A stretch of 64,000 nt of DNA from Arsenicitalea aurantiaca (GTDB taxonomy: Bacteria; Pseudomonadota; Alphaproteobacteria; Rhizobiales; Devosiaceae). Below are positions 31,001-39,267 of the stretch, piece by piece. Location: contig NZ_RZNJ01000004.1 in NCBI RefSeq assembly GCF_003994485.1, positions 372,001 through 436,000 on the forward strand. The letters are read 5' to 3'. The notes under the pieces are model-generated. The model made no database searches, was not told where the DNA came from, and was given only the letters and a program-made list of their open reading frames with translations. Position numbers and translations under genes: made by a program. How positions within the stretch are numbered: the stretch's first letter is position 1; each line of letters opens with the position of its first letter.

Positions 31001-34000
31001 ACCCCGAAATCCTGCTGCGGGCGATCGTCACCACGTCCGAAGGCTTCGTTGCCACCGCCTCGCTCGCGGCGGTCGGCCTCGCGCTCACCGCCAACGCCAT
31101 CCAGCGTGGCGACGATACCTATTATGGCGTTCTGATCGGCGGCGAGATCGCCATCGACCTCTTCGGCAGCCTCGGCCGCGATTTCACCGCGCCCGGCACC
31201 GAGGCGACCGACTGGCTCGACCGCTACGACAAGCTCGTGCGCATCAACGAGCTGTCGACCAGCAAGTCCGCAACCGGCGAAGGCAACAAGACCGTCTCGA
31301 TCCGGGGCGAATTCTTCGTCTCGATCGACATGGCGATGAAGACCAGCATCGTCAATCCGGTCACCGGCCAGACCATTGACGAGCTCCCCAGCGCCATCGC
31401 CGATTTCGTCCTCGACGCCCGCTACGAGATCGGCGGCGAGCTCGAAATGGAGACGCTCGAGTTCCGCAATGTCGGGCTCTATGCGGGCGACTTCCTCGTC
31501 AACAACGTCCTGCCCGTCGTCGAGCAGATCTACAAATATGTCGAGCCGCTCTACAACATCGTCCAGTTCCTCAAGACGACGGCGATCGGCGGCTATTCGC
31601 TCTATTCGATCCTGCAGGACACGGTGGGGCGGATCTATCCGGCCGCCCTCTTCATCTTCGATGCGCTCGATACCCTCAATGATGTGATGGGCTTCATCAA
31701 CGGGCTGAGCCAGTCCGGCGGCATCATCTATTTCGGCAGCTTCTCACTGCTCTCGCCCGCCAGCAGCACCGGGGTCATCGACACCTCCAACAGCCGCGCC
31801 ATGGGCAATCTGCGCCCCGGCAGCGATACGGGCACGGGCAGTTCCCTCAACCTCGATGGGGCGATCGCCAACAAGAAGCCCGGCATCGCCTTCAACTTCC
31901 TGCTGTTCGAGGACGTGTCCAACGTCCTCAACCTCATCACCGGCAATCTTGCCGATGTCGAGCTCTTCGAAGTCGACCTCACCCTGCTCGACATCACCAT
32001 CAACATCGACATCGTCAACATCATCAAATCCGCCGTCAGCTTCCTGCCCGGCAAGGTGATCGATGTGTTGTTCGGCGGGCTCTCGGCGAGTTTCTACTTC
32101 CATGCCGAAGCCGGCATCACGATCGGCTACGATCTCTACGGCATCGCCCAGTTCCTCGGCACGGGCGACCCCGTCGATATCCTCGACGGCATGTATTTCG
32201 ATTCCTTCCGCCCGCTTTTCGGTATCGAAGCCAGCTTCCATGCCCGGGTCGGCATCAACCTCTTCGTCATCAAGGCCGGCCTCGAGCTCGCGGGCAATTT
32301 CGCCTTCCAGCTCGATTTCAACGATCCCAATCAGGACGGCAAGCTGCGCTTCGGCGAGATCGCATGGGTTCTGACCGACGGTCCGGGCATCACCTCGCTC
32401 ATCGAGGGCCAGTATCGCTGGGGCCTCTCGCTCTCGGTCTATTTCAAGATCAACCTCTTCTTCACCTCCTTCGGCGGCTCCTGGAAGATCATCGATGTCG
32501 GGGGCGGCGGGCGCTTCGGCTATGATTTCCTCGCCAATCCCGTCTATCTCACCAGCGATGGCGATGGCGTCACCACCGTCAATGTCGGCGCGCGCGCCGG
32601 CAGCGCCATCGGCGGCAGCCCGGACGACATCAGCGACGTCATCTACATCAACGATCAGGGCCAGATCGTCGTCAACGGCCGCGCCATGAATCTGGGCGGC
32701 ACGCAGACCCTGCTGATCTATGCCGGCGAGGGCGACAACGTCATCGACCTTTCGGGGCTCTCGAGCCACATCTCCTTCCAGATCTTCACGGGCTCGGGCA
32801 ACGACACCATCACCGTCGGCAACAATCAGGGCATCATCTCGGCGGGCGATGGCGACAACGTCATCCGCTATGTCGCTCCGCCCGCGATCAATGCCATGGC
32901 CGGCTTTGCCATGTTCGGCGCCCTCTATTCCCCGCTCGCGGTCAATCCACTCTCGCCCACGGCGCCTGCGGGCACCGGTACGGCCGCGGGCGTGCCCGTG
33001 GCGGGTTCCGGTTCGATCTACGGCCAGATCCGCGAGCAGATGGGTGATCGCGACCTTCCCGCGGCGACGAGCCAGGATCTCGTCATCGTCCTCGGCAGTG
33101 GCAACAACCGCGTCGAGATGGCCGACAGCACCGGCGACATGATCGTCGTGGGCGACGGCAATTTCGAGATCATGCATGACGGCAAGCTCGTCGCCTTCAG
33201 CGAGTGGCTGCAGAGCCGCTTCCAGGGCAAAACCCCTGACGAGGCCGGCATGGCCGAAATCCGCGACAAGGTGAATGCGGCGATGTCGGGCTACACCCCG
33301 ACCGCCCAGACCAAGGCCTCCAGCCAGAGCGTCTATATCGAGACCGGCACCGGCAACGACATCATCTTCGGGGGCAATGGCAACGACACCCTCATCTCCC
33401 ATGGCGGCAACAACATCGTCTTCGGCGGCGGCGGCGACGATTTGATCGATCTGAGCGCCGGCAGCGGCGACAACTGGGTCGAGGGCGGCGCAGGTGCCGA
33501 CATCATCCTCGGCGGTTCGGGCAATGACGTGCTCTTGGGCTGGGGACGGTTCGACCTCGACACCACCGATGCCGAATATCTGGTGGCGCTCGCCGATCGC
33601 ATTGCCGGCCTCAACGTCACCGATACCGCCAAATTCGTCGCCGACTTCCGCGCCCTCGTCGAAGGCACGATCCGCGACGATGGCGGGGACTGGATCGAGG
33701 GTGGCGCCGGCGACGACATCATCTCGGGCGGCCATGGCAATGACATCCTCCAGGGCGGCCTGGGCAATGATCTGATCTTCGGTGGCTCGGGCAACGACAT
33801 CATCGCAGGCGGCACGATCACCATCACCGTCGGCGGCACTCTAGTGACGACCCCGCAGGTCAATTTCACGCCCTCGGGCGCCTACACGATCAGTGCCGAC
33901 GCGATCGCCGATGGCGATGACCGCCTCGTGGGCGTTTCGGGCTCGAACGTGCTCATCGGCGGCGCCGGCGATGACGTGCTTGAAGCGGGCGGGCTCAACA

Positions 34001-37000
34001 ACGTCATGATCGGCGATTTCGCCGAGCTCGGCTTCACCCAGACCGGCAAGCTCATCCTCGTGCGCTCGACCCATATCGAATCCGATCTGCAGGGCGACGA
34101 TATTCTGGTTGGCGCGGGCCTTGCCGACGTGCTGGTCGGCGGCGGCGGCCGGGATCTGCTCTCGGGCGGGCACGGCAACAACATCCTCATCGGCGACAAT
34201 GCCGAAATCCGGGGCAATGATCTCTATCGCGGCATCACCGAGATCAGCTCGATGATCAGCACCCGCGATGACGCCGACGTCATCTATACCGGGCTCACCG
34301 CCTCGATCATCATCGCAGGCGGCTCGCGCAATGCCGAAGAAGGCGACTACATCGAGACCGGCCTCCTCTACGGCTTCGAAGACCTCCGGGCAAAGGCGGA
34401 GGGCATGATCATATTCGCCGATTACGGCGATGTGCGTGCCTCGGGCGATTTCAGCCCCTATCTCCTCACCACCGTGTTCGACGCCGGCGACAACGACGTC
34501 ATCAACACCGGTGGACGCGATGAAGTCCAGAGCGGCAGCGACATCATCTTCGGCGGCGCCGGGGATGACTGGATCTCCTCGGGCGATGGCAATGACGTCG
34601 TCTTCGGGGATACCGGCACCTATCGCTTCGAAGCCGCCAAGAACGGTTCGCGCGGCCAGACCACGCTCAGCACCGATCACGACGCGACGGGCAACACCCG
34701 CTTCGGCGCAACGAGCGCCGCGGCTGGCAATTCGAGCACCATTGCGGGCGCCGACACGGTCTCGGCCGGCAATGGCGACAACATTGTCCTCGGCGGTGGC
34801 GGGGCCGACACCATCTCGACCGGTTCGGGCTTCGATGTCGTCCTCGGCGATCTGGGCACGGTCACCCTCTATGGCCGCGCCCTAGCCGGCGCACCCGATC
34901 TCACTGCCGAGACGCAGCTTGCCCGCGAGGGCACCGATACCGAGGGCTGGAGCGACACCATCATCACCGGCGGCGGCGACGCGATCGTCATCGGCGGCGA
35001 TGGCGGCGATGTCATCCGCCACACCCCGGACGGGCTCGGGGGCGAAGGCACCTTCGCCGTCATCGGCGATTTCGGCGTCCTCAATGCAGCGATCGCCGGC
35101 GGCCACGCCCGCATCAACGACACCGGCCCGGACAATTCCGGCTTCACCCTGCGCGACATGGCCTCGACCCACAATGATCTGGGCGGCAACGACCACATCT
35201 TCGGGGGCGCCGGCCGCGAATTCATCATCGGCGGCGCAGGCGACGACCACATCGAACTCGGCGATGGCGACAAGATCGTCCTCGGGGACGCAGGCGAGAT
35301 CGACAATGTCGGCATCGACGGGATCGGGGTCGTCCGCTCCATCGATTTCGCCCTCGGGGGCGACGACACCATCATCCTGGGCGACGGGCACAATCTCGTC
35401 ATCGCCGGCATCGGAGATGACCACGTCACCACCGGCGATGGCGACGACCTCGTCATCGGCGACAATGGCGAGATCACCTTCACCGCGCTCGCATCCCAGA
35501 ACGAGCGGCGTTCGGCCATGGGCCTTGCAACCGAGCTCGGCGGCAATGACGTCATCGCCTCGGGCGGCGGCGCGGACGTCGTCATGGGCGGCAATGGCGA
35601 TGACCTGATCGATCTGGGCGCCGGCAACGACATCGGCATCGGGGACTGGGCGATCGTCGATTTCGACGCCCGCTCGCTCACCACCCAATCCCCCGATCAG
35701 GGCGGCAACGACCGGATCGGCGGCGGGGATGGCGATGACATCATCATCGGCGGGCATGGGCACGACGTGATCGCCGGCAATGGCGGGGCCAATGTGGTGA
35801 TCGGCGATTATGCCGGCCTCACCTGGGACGATACGCACGCCCCCTTCGCGCTCAAGACCCTCACCCTCGAGGCCATCGCCCATTGGGGCAATGACACGCT
35901 CTACACCAATAATGGCCGCGGCGAGCATGAAGGGCTCGGCTCGGGCGACACTGCGGATGGCAATTCCATCGCCATCGGCGGGCGCGGCGACGATGTCATC
36001 CATGGCGGCGAGGCGAACGATTTCGTCCTCGGCGACTGGGGCATCTTCGATCTCCTCGATCCCGCCCTCCATCCGGGCCAGAGCGCGTTCGATCGCATCC
36101 GCTCGGTCGAATCGACCGAGTACTGGGTGGGCGGCCACGACGTCATCCACACCTATGGCGGGCGCGACATCGTCATCGCCGGCTATGGCGACGACTACGT
36201 CGATGGCGGGGAGGGCAATGACCTCATCCACGGCGATGACGCGATCTACGTCAACTTCCACGATGGCTGGGAGCTCCTCGAATCCCGCTTCCCCTTCAAG
36301 GGCGGCGACGACGTGCTCAAGGGCGGTGGCGGCAACAACATCATCCTTGCGGGCTTCTTCAATTTCGGAAAGCCCGGCGCCGGCGACCTCATCTATGGCG
36401 ACACCATCCGCGACTGGCTGATGGGCGATGAGGGGAGCGTGCTCATCCACAACGGCATCGTGGTGCGCTTCAACTATCTGGGTATCGCGCCAACCGACCT
36501 CATCAGCACCAACCAGCTCGGTGCGTCCGCCGGCGTGCTCATGCGTCCCGTCTACGAGCGGGGCCTCGCCGATGGCGGCTATTTCGACCCCTGGGCGGTG
36601 CTCGACGGGGACCGGCTCACCGACCTGCCGCCCATCCCGCCGCTCGATCTGGATCCCGTGGCCGATGTCGAGCTCTACCGGCTCGACGCCATCCTGCGCG
36701 CGCAGATCCTCTCGCCCGACATGCTGGCGCTCATCGCCCTTTACCAGCGCGGCGGCATCGGCTTTGAGGATCTCGAGATCGAACTGCGCGAGGCGATCCT
36801 CATGGCGCTCTTTGATCTTTACGGCTACAGGCTTCCCGCCTCGGTCGAGATCATGCTCGAGCGCTATATGGAGCTTCTGGCCGAACACCTTATAATCGGG
36901 GAAAACACCATTCCCGCCGATGGGGCGTCGGCCAATCATGGTACCGCCGTTGAGGCGTCCCAAACAGCGCCTGCCGGCGGCAACCGCCCCGCGGCAGGCT

Positions 37001-37002
37001 GA
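25036..37002 (+). CDS. Giant LEPR-motif RTX-type calcium-binding secreted protein (3988 aa)
   Basis: The ATG at 25036 follows AGGGG; an in-frame TTG at 24988 is less likely. A basic, helical N-terminus (KALGARARFTALHAARAEARHRHR) leads to VPLEPRIMMDAADLDL at about residues 46-61, a LEPR-type motif found near the start of many very large secreted proteobacterial proteins. Residues about 90-2500 are long beta-rich domains without recognised catalytic motifs. One EF-hand-like loop (DPNQDGKLRFGE) sits at about 2430. From about 2560 to 3800 come many glycine/aspartate RTX-type repeats of the GGxGxDxI kind, punctuated by IGD-type motifs. The last 180 residues are helical then disordered. I found no cysteine. 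No signal peptide or membrane anchor is visible. An adhesin or surface/matrix protein is the likeliest role. It heads an operon with DUF3467, HlyD and M50-HlyD genes and is divergent from TolC/HlyD genes. Confidence 0.88.
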   Translation: MTKVLKALGARARFTALHAARAEARHRHRAAVAAASRARAPQPDIVPLEPRIMMDAADLDLGFAAAFNAQFAQDNTEAIRDLLTLAGDLSSEMGALGDRLSGQLGAALAGAVDLYANPDDNPFLLDRTDPFANVFASLGTLGQSFGEAMLADVRDGLGSELQSILDTIRGQLTSELQGKVAGELGALDEGYRAEVDARIAADMAGFGFSDLFNPSALFQTVLGNAAELANSFASVDPLSTEPPADLITSAEIESFTTELRTSLLDTAASAIASGLDQNFVVPNFVLTLEDIMVGDKTIIDFKSIASETDPDAILTDRIGVDILIGNLLPDLNGIYDAMGITVGTMTDWSAFAELFAGTTLSFEIGASSVQGPEIAAGAYHQSVTVTVSGFTGADGATLELGGAPDGLGDRVDGLGLNAGLVGGVVTGMDFARFGLDFGDTALSLSFSTTDYALNAELTRDGSALGADDDVFALSVTEVGGTSAVPFDPEADYALAAIDFRAAIDWGLAHIDGADFVDQGHVALAGTFTLAGGTTGIASSVATTAQLLDGTTDISVGHETELAEIAAFAEGLMALDGTELVEIMRSMASSLDIVFASRLLDLDLPFLEQIDLSKLAKAYQQIVDRLLEPMEVDLSVLGLSAGTNEAIGNLLQLNGLPVDYTDGSVLAALGGETVTFSIAVTVGGVAYPYNVALAIPADGFADLAALGAALKLALAATPTPHLQAPNAEDGDPVPTLADMLFVNVVRGTLELRGSGIEGFAILAAAASASGNVMGQLGLEVRNNTVSTGTPLTGGSLSGLLNDPWLRNYPLSISVERTITTGSGETEESVTDLFRTITLNAPLGGWDAASLAEALEAAFGGVGIEIDVEAGSDDNLVFTVTSTQNVSYTIALDVSKSTVISSLDGLQAFVSGALGAFMPSADVVLDVRTGELILKLPEFGMGFTKEFTQTISGGLGDLASLNLSADFSFWADIAFGFDVGVGLFGLLGTGSGSGLSDNVFLENVALSVALGASAANITGAGKLGIVEVALGSAGNSFEIGAALDVSLVGEKDGVYSERLTIAELLQKANSTAGIAGLIGQLDLVGTVGADGAFARLVLSDLDIAVAGVGGLGSILPSFTASLIDVTAPTDWAYDFGESALTSLITGLGKDDFIDTLYNALILVNQVLGGLSDDLGFLGEEIPVLGISVVDALNFAEEMAAKLQAFKSNPNEGLNQISGALASAFGLGSDELILVWDEGVFYVSLSLGFLEGAGLAYDFSLNLEELLGSFAGSDATLSAMLGVVSSLANVTGEGRLVLDANVGFDLTFGIELPGLAGAQFDAVTAATALTALAGVSQVTFNSAQSGHQGRDIMVSVERKDGPGSPTTYKDYKIELDGAQTVGEALSKIHAALAADGGIAIVLHHADGTTTTLEASDFADGTLTGAAAAADIASIAFVETSVVPTNYAGVNTLFGDTDNAADFEAVDGVVTGNALSGLNLDAAHSFRIIVNGADPVLITIPALPTGDDPRTPADFVAAINAALAATMVSRADIGLGMPVDLPLAKLLIADLTVDGALRLTATNFAEAIGKDPISFALTGLAAGSAQILVHNLGGSNLATALGFAPNGFGEAASGAFTVRGADLAAKTETGGTRAFIVTDAITVGGYELRGTGIALDFIAGVEEGLNMRLALGPLSVDVVNGKALVWSGDEADRNAYIRFGINDAADNYLQGEDAALDGRLYFSAIADLFSSDAPISIGDIVSFEALARLDVVLPLQASLGLLSPDTDRLTLGVNLFETTDSGLVGFLPALVLPSLTASDYVSYEIPSIDFEDFLANLNPYAIINDPLLLANGLDSILKMIDKTLRNVINVMNLPVVGSTLTQALGFFDDISRVIVQPILEAASTPKADGTLPTTVDLLTGLVNDTIKDLFGVEDDVIRAYFNTDQDNPYLVAELYIDAILFSAVLDVGFDLGIPGFNLSVGESSALEFTVNAAINLAFGIDKMGFFFLNDETDPEILLRAIVTTSEGFVATASLAAVGLALTANAIQRGDDTYYGVLIGGEIAIDLFGSLGRDFTAPGTEATDWLDRYDKLVRINELSTSKSATGEGNKTVSIRGEFFVSIDMAMKTSIVNPVTGQTIDELPSAIADFVLDARYEIGGELEMETLEFRNVGLYAGDFLVNNVLPVVEQIYKYVEPLYNIVQFLKTTAIGGYSLYSILQDTVGRIYPAALFIFDALDTLNDVMGFINGLSQSGGIIYFGSFSLLSPASSTGVIDTSNSRAMGNLRPGSDTGTGSSLNLDGAIANKKPGIAFNFLLFEDVSNVLNLITGNLADVELFEVDLTLLDITINIDIVNIIKSAVSFLPGKVIDVLFGGLSASFYFHAEAGITIGYDLYGIAQFLGTGDPVDILDGMYFDSFRPLFGIEASFHARVGINLFVIKAGLELAGNFAFQLDFNDPNQDGKLRFGEIAWVLTDGPGITSLIEGQYRWGLSLSVYFKINLFFTSFGGSWKIIDVGGGGRFGYDFLANPVYLTSDGDGVTTVNVGARAGSAIGGSPDDISDVIYINDQGQIVVNGRAMNLGGTQTLLIYAGEGDNVIDLSGLSSHISFQIFTGSGNDTITVGNNQGIISAGDGDNVIRYVAPPAINAMAGFAMFGALYSPLAVNPLSPTAPAGTGTAAGVPVAGSGSIYGQIREQMGDRDLPAATSQDLVIVLGSGNNRVEMADSTGDMIVVGDGNFEIMHDGKLVAFSEWLQSRFQGKTPDEAGMAEIRDKVNAAMSGYTPTAQTKASSQSVYIETGTGNDIIFGGNGNDTLISHGGNNIVFGGGGDDLIDLSAGSGDNWVEGGAGADIILGGSGNDVLLGWGRFDLDTTDAEYLVALADRIAGLNVTDTAKFVADFRALVEGTIRDDGGDWIEGGAGDDIISGGHGNDILQGGLGNDLIFGGSGNDIIAGGTITITVGGTLVTTPQVNFTPSGAYTISADAIADGDDRLVGVSGSNVLIGGAGDDVLEAGGLNNVMIGDFAELGFTQTGKLILVRSTHIESDLQGDDILVGAGLADVLVGGGGRDLLSGGHGNNILIGDNAEIRGNDLYRGITEISSMISTRDDADVIYTGLTASIIIAGGSRNAEEGDYIETGLLYGFEDLRAKAEGMIIFADYGDVRASGDFSPYLLTTVFDAGDNDVINTGGRDEVQSGSDIIFGGAGDDWISSGDGNDVVFGDTGTYRFEAAKNGSRGQTTLSTDHDATGNTRFGATSAAAGNSSTIAGADTVSAGNGDNIVLGGGGADTISTGSGFDVVLGDLGTVTLYGRALAGAPDLTAETQLAREGTDTEGWSDTIITGGGDAIVIGGDGGDVIRHTPDGLGGEGTFAVIGDFGVLNAAIAGGHARINDTGPDNSGFTLRDMASTHNDLGGNDHIFGGAGREFIIGGAGDDHIELGDGDKIVLGDAGEIDNVGIDGIGVVRSIDFALGGDDTIILGDGHNLVIAGIGDDHVTTGDGDDLVIGDNGEITFTALASQNERRSAMGLATELGGNDVIASGGGADVVMGGNGDDLIDLGAGNDIGIGDWAIVDFDARSLTTQSPDQGGNDRIGGGDGDDIIIGGHGHDVIAGNGGANVVIGDYAGLTWDDTHAPFALKTLTLEAIAHWGNDTLYTNNGRGEHEGLGSGDTADGNSIAIGGRGDDVIHGGEANDFVLGDWGIFDLLDPALHPGQSAFDRIRSVESTEYWVGGHDVIHTYGGRDIVIAGYGDDYVDGGEGNDLIHGDDAIYVNFHDGWELLESRFPFKGGDDVLKGGGGNNIILAGFFNFGKPGAGDLIYGDTIRDWLMGDEGSVLIHNGIVVRFNYLGIAPTDLISTNQLGASAGVLMRPVYERGLADGGYFDPWAVLDGDRLTDLPPIPPLDLDPVADVELYRLDAILRAQILSPDMLALIALYQRGGIGFEDLEIELREAILMALFDLYGYRLPASVEIMLERYMELLAEHLIIGENTIPADGASANHGTAVEASQTAPAGGNRPAAG
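25177..25206 (+). other. LEPR-type N-terminal motif in the giant protein
   Basis: LEPRIMMDAA at residues 48-57, just after a basic helix. Comparable LEPR-xLL/LEPRxxxDAA motifs mark the N-termini of very large repetitive proteins. A role in targeting to the export machinery is an inference. Confidence 0.65.
32720..36440 (+). repeat. RTX-type calcium-binding repeat region with IGD-punctuated super-repeats
   Basis: Within the giant gene, dozens of nonapeptide-like units (GNDIIFGGNGNDTLI, GGAGDDIISGGHGNDILQGG) occur in blocks. From about 34009 to 36440 the blocks alternate with 30-70-residue inserts, each opened by a motif such as IGDFAEL, IGDNAEI, FGDTGTY, LGDLGTV, IGDFGVL, LGDAGEI, IGDNGEI, IGDWAIV, IGDYAGL, LGDWGIF, HGDDAIY or MGDEGSV. 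Parallel beta-roll folding with bound calcium is expected from the family. Confidence 0.85.
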
Positions 37003-37038
37003 CAGGGCCGCAAGGCCCCAGACCCTTAGGAGTGACTG

Positions 37039-37353
37039 ATGAACGAGACCACCATCGATGCCCTCGCCTCGGCCAATGCGGGCGGGGAGAACCGCGGTGT
37101 CAACATCACCTGGAACGACGACAACATCGAAAGCAAGTATTCCAACATCGCCACCGTCACCGCGACGCGCGAGGAATTCTTCTTTCTCTTCGGCACCCAC
37201 CAGAACTGGCGCGGCGTCGAGGACGGCAAGTCCGTCGAGGTCCAGCTCTCCAACCGCATGGTGCTGAGCCCCTATGCCGCCAAGCGCCTGCTGCTCATCC
37301 TCAACCAGACGGTCAAGGCCTATGAAGCCCGTTTCGGCGAGGTCAAGCTCTAG
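37039..37353 (+). CDS. DUF3467 family small protein
   Basis: 104 residues with an AGGAG ribosome binding site. The sequence follows the DUF3467 pattern: NITWNDDNIESKYSNIATVTATREEFFFLFGTHQNW, then VEVQLSNRMVLSPYAAKRLLLILNQTVKAYEARFGEV. It has no signal peptide or membrane segment, so it should be cytoplasmic. The family has no established function to my knowledge. Its place 36 bp after the giant RTX gene and 33 bp before a HlyD gene suggests a chaperone-like or regulatory role in export; this is inference from context only. Confidence 0.85.
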   Translation: MNETTIDALASANAGGENRGVNITWNDDNIESKYSNIATVTATREEFFFLFGTHQNWRGVEDGKSVEVQLSNRMVLSPYAAKRLLLILNQTVKAYEARFGEVKL

Positions 37354-37386
37354 CCGGGCGCGCCGTCTCCCGCCGGTGCCCGTGCG

Positions 37387-39267
37387 ATGAACGGGCCCGG
37401 CCCCGCCGCCGTCACCCCGCCCCCGCGTCCCGGCATGCTGCCCGGGGCGCTGGCCGGCCAATGGCATGATGCGCTCGCCGGCGCCGAGCCGCATCTGCTC
37501 GTGCTCGCCTGTCCCTTTGTTGGCCCTGATGGCCGGCTTGCCGCGGCGATCGCCATCCCCGATGGCGGCCCGGTCCCCGAAGCCCTCGAGGACCTGGCGC
37601 GCATCGCGCTCGATCGGGGCCAGCTCAAGCTCGCAGCGCTCCCGCCCCTGCCCGATGCGCCCCTGCGCACCGGCATGGCCATCCCGCTCGTCGTAGCCGG
37701 CCAGACCCTCGCCATCGCGCTCGCCGCCGTCGCCCTGCGCATGCCCGATGCCACGCGCTTTGCGGCCACTTTCGAAATCTCCGTCCACCGCCTCGCCGAG
37801 GCCCTTGCCGCCCCGCGCCCGGCGCCCCGGCCCGAACCCCGTCCGGGCCCATCGCCGCGCGCCGCCTCCGGCCCGGCCGAAGCGCCCGTGGCGCCAGATG
37901 CGCCTCCGCCCCCGCTTTCGGCCGCCGATTGCCTCGCCCTCCTCGCCGCACCGGGCGAGGCCGGTTTCACCCAGGGTCTCTACGAGCGGCTCGGAACGGC
38001 CCTTTCGCCCGATTTCGCCGTCCTCGCGCGCGTCCGGCGCGGCCGCATCAAGATCGTGCGCAGCACCGTCCGGCAGGATCCGCTGCCCCGCGGCAGCCGC
38101 CTCGGCCAGGCCCGCCGCGCCGCCATCCTCGCGCTTGCCGGTTCGGGCCGCGCCATCGTCGTCTCGGGTCATGAGGATGCGGCCGGCGCCCCGCGCGATC
38201 CGGCCCTCGTCGATCTCGATCTCGGCGTCCTCGCCTCTGGGGAGGGCGTGGCCGAGGCCGTCGCCGTCGCGCTCCCCGAACGCCATGGCAAGGGCGAGCT
38301 CGTCTATCTCGCCGAGCGCGCCGAACGGCCGGGGCCCGATTTCGAGCCCGTTCTGCGCCGTCTCGCGACCGATCTGCCGGCCTTTGCGACGACGCTCCTC
38401 GCCCTGCGCAAGAAGCCCGGCCGGGAGGCTGCGAGCAGGCGCAATCCCTGGCTCGATCCCTTCGCCCTCCGCCCCTGGCTGGCACTCGGGGGCGTTGCGC
38501 TTCTGGTCTGGCTGCTGCTGCCCGCGCCCTTCATGATCGTTGCTGAAGCGACGCTCAGGAGCCGCGATGAAACCAGCGTCGTCGCCACCCGCGACGGCTT
38601 CTTGACCGCCGTCAACGTGCGGCCCGGCGAAACCGTACGCGCCGGCACACTCATCGCCGAGTTCGACACGCGCGAGCTCCTCCTCCGCCAGAGCCGCACC
38701 GATGCCCAGCTCGCCCAGGCCCGCTCTCGGCGCGAAGGGGCCGCCGCCGGGTTCAACACCGCCGCCCTGCGCGTCACCGATGCCGAGATCGACGCGCTCG
38801 AGGCCGAGCGCGATCTCGTCGCGCTCCTGCTCGAGCAGTCGCGGATCGTCGCGAACGAGGATTCGGTCATCGTCTCGGGCGACATGGCCGATCGCATCGG
38901 CTCGGCCATGCGCCGGGGCGAAATGATGTTCCGCCTCGCCCCGCTCACCGCCTTCGTTGCTTCCATCGACGTGCCCCAGCAGGACATTCTCGAGATCGAG
39001 GCGGGCCAGCCCGGCACGCTGCGCCTGACCGCGCTCCCCTTCGAGACTTTTCCCGTCGCGGTCGAGCGCGTGGCCCCCTCCGCCGACAGCGAAAGCCAGA
39101 CCGGCGCCTTCAACATCCGTGCCGGCATCGAGGGGGCCCATCCCTCCTTCCGCCCCGGCATGAAGGGCGTCGTCCATATCGAGGCGGGCGAGACCGTCCG
39201 CATCTGGACGCTGACGCGCGATCTCGTCTTCTGGCTCCGCATGGCGCTATGGCGCTGGATTCCGTAA
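37387..39267 (+). CDS. Membrane-anchored HlyD-type adaptor with long cytoplasmic N-terminal region
   Basis: 626 residues. The first 360 residues are unusual for HlyD: an alpha/beta domain (about 30-140, GAF-like by pattern), a proline/arginine-rich linker (about 143-180) and a second alpha/beta domain (about 185-345). One membrane helix (ALGGVALLVWLLLPAPFMIVA, about 362-382) follows. The periplasmic part has the lipoyl half VVATRDGFLTAVNVRPGETVRAGTLIAEF, a short coiled coil (QSRTDAQLAQARSRREGAAAG) and the second half with barrel (DSVIVSGDMADRIGSAMRRGEMMFRLAP ... RPGMKGVVHIEAGE). It overlaps the next gene by 19 bp, implying coupled translation. It probably pairs with the M50-HlyD protein in the inner-membrane part of the exporter. 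Confidence 0.82.
   Translation: MNGPGPAAVTPPPRPGMLPGALAGQWHDALAGAEPHLLVLACPFVGPDGRLAAAIAIPDGGPVPEALEDLARIALDRGQLKLAALPPLPDAPLRTGMAIPLVVAGQTLAIALAAVALRMPDATRFAATFEISVHRLAEALAAPRPAPRPEPRPGPSPRAASGPAEAPVAPDAPPPPLSAADCLALLAAPGEAGFTQGLYERLGTALSPDFAVLARVRRGRIKIVRSTVRQDPLPRGSRLGQARRAAILALAGSGRAIVVSGHEDAAGAPRDPALVDLDLGVLASGEGVAEAVAVALPERHGKGELVYLAERAERPGPDFEPVLRRLATDLPAFATTLLALRKKPGREAASRRNPWLDPFALRPWLALGGVALLVWLLLPAPFMIVAEATLRSRDETSVVATRDGFLTAVNVRPGETVRAGTLIAEFDTRELLLRQSRTDAQLAQARSRREGAAAGFNTAALRVTDAEIDALEAERDLVALLLEQSRIVANEDSVIVSGDMADRIGSAMRRGEMMFRLAPLTAFVASIDVPQQDILEIEAGQPGTLRLTALPFETFPVAVERVAPSADSESQTGAFNIRAGIEGAHPSFRPGMKGVVHIEAGETVRIWTLTRDLVFWLRMALWRWIP

Noticed and set aside
33340-36440. Regularly spaced short repeats that might suggest a CRISPR array
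   Set aside because: They are in-frame GGxGxDxI codon repeats of the RTX region, with no constant direct repeat and spacer structure.
34882-39177. Minus-strand open frame of 1431 codons opposite the RTX repeats and HlyD gene
   Set aside because: It runs antisense to two well-supported genes. It is rich in Asp/Gly/Ala/Val as expected from reading GC-rich codons backwards and has no family motif.
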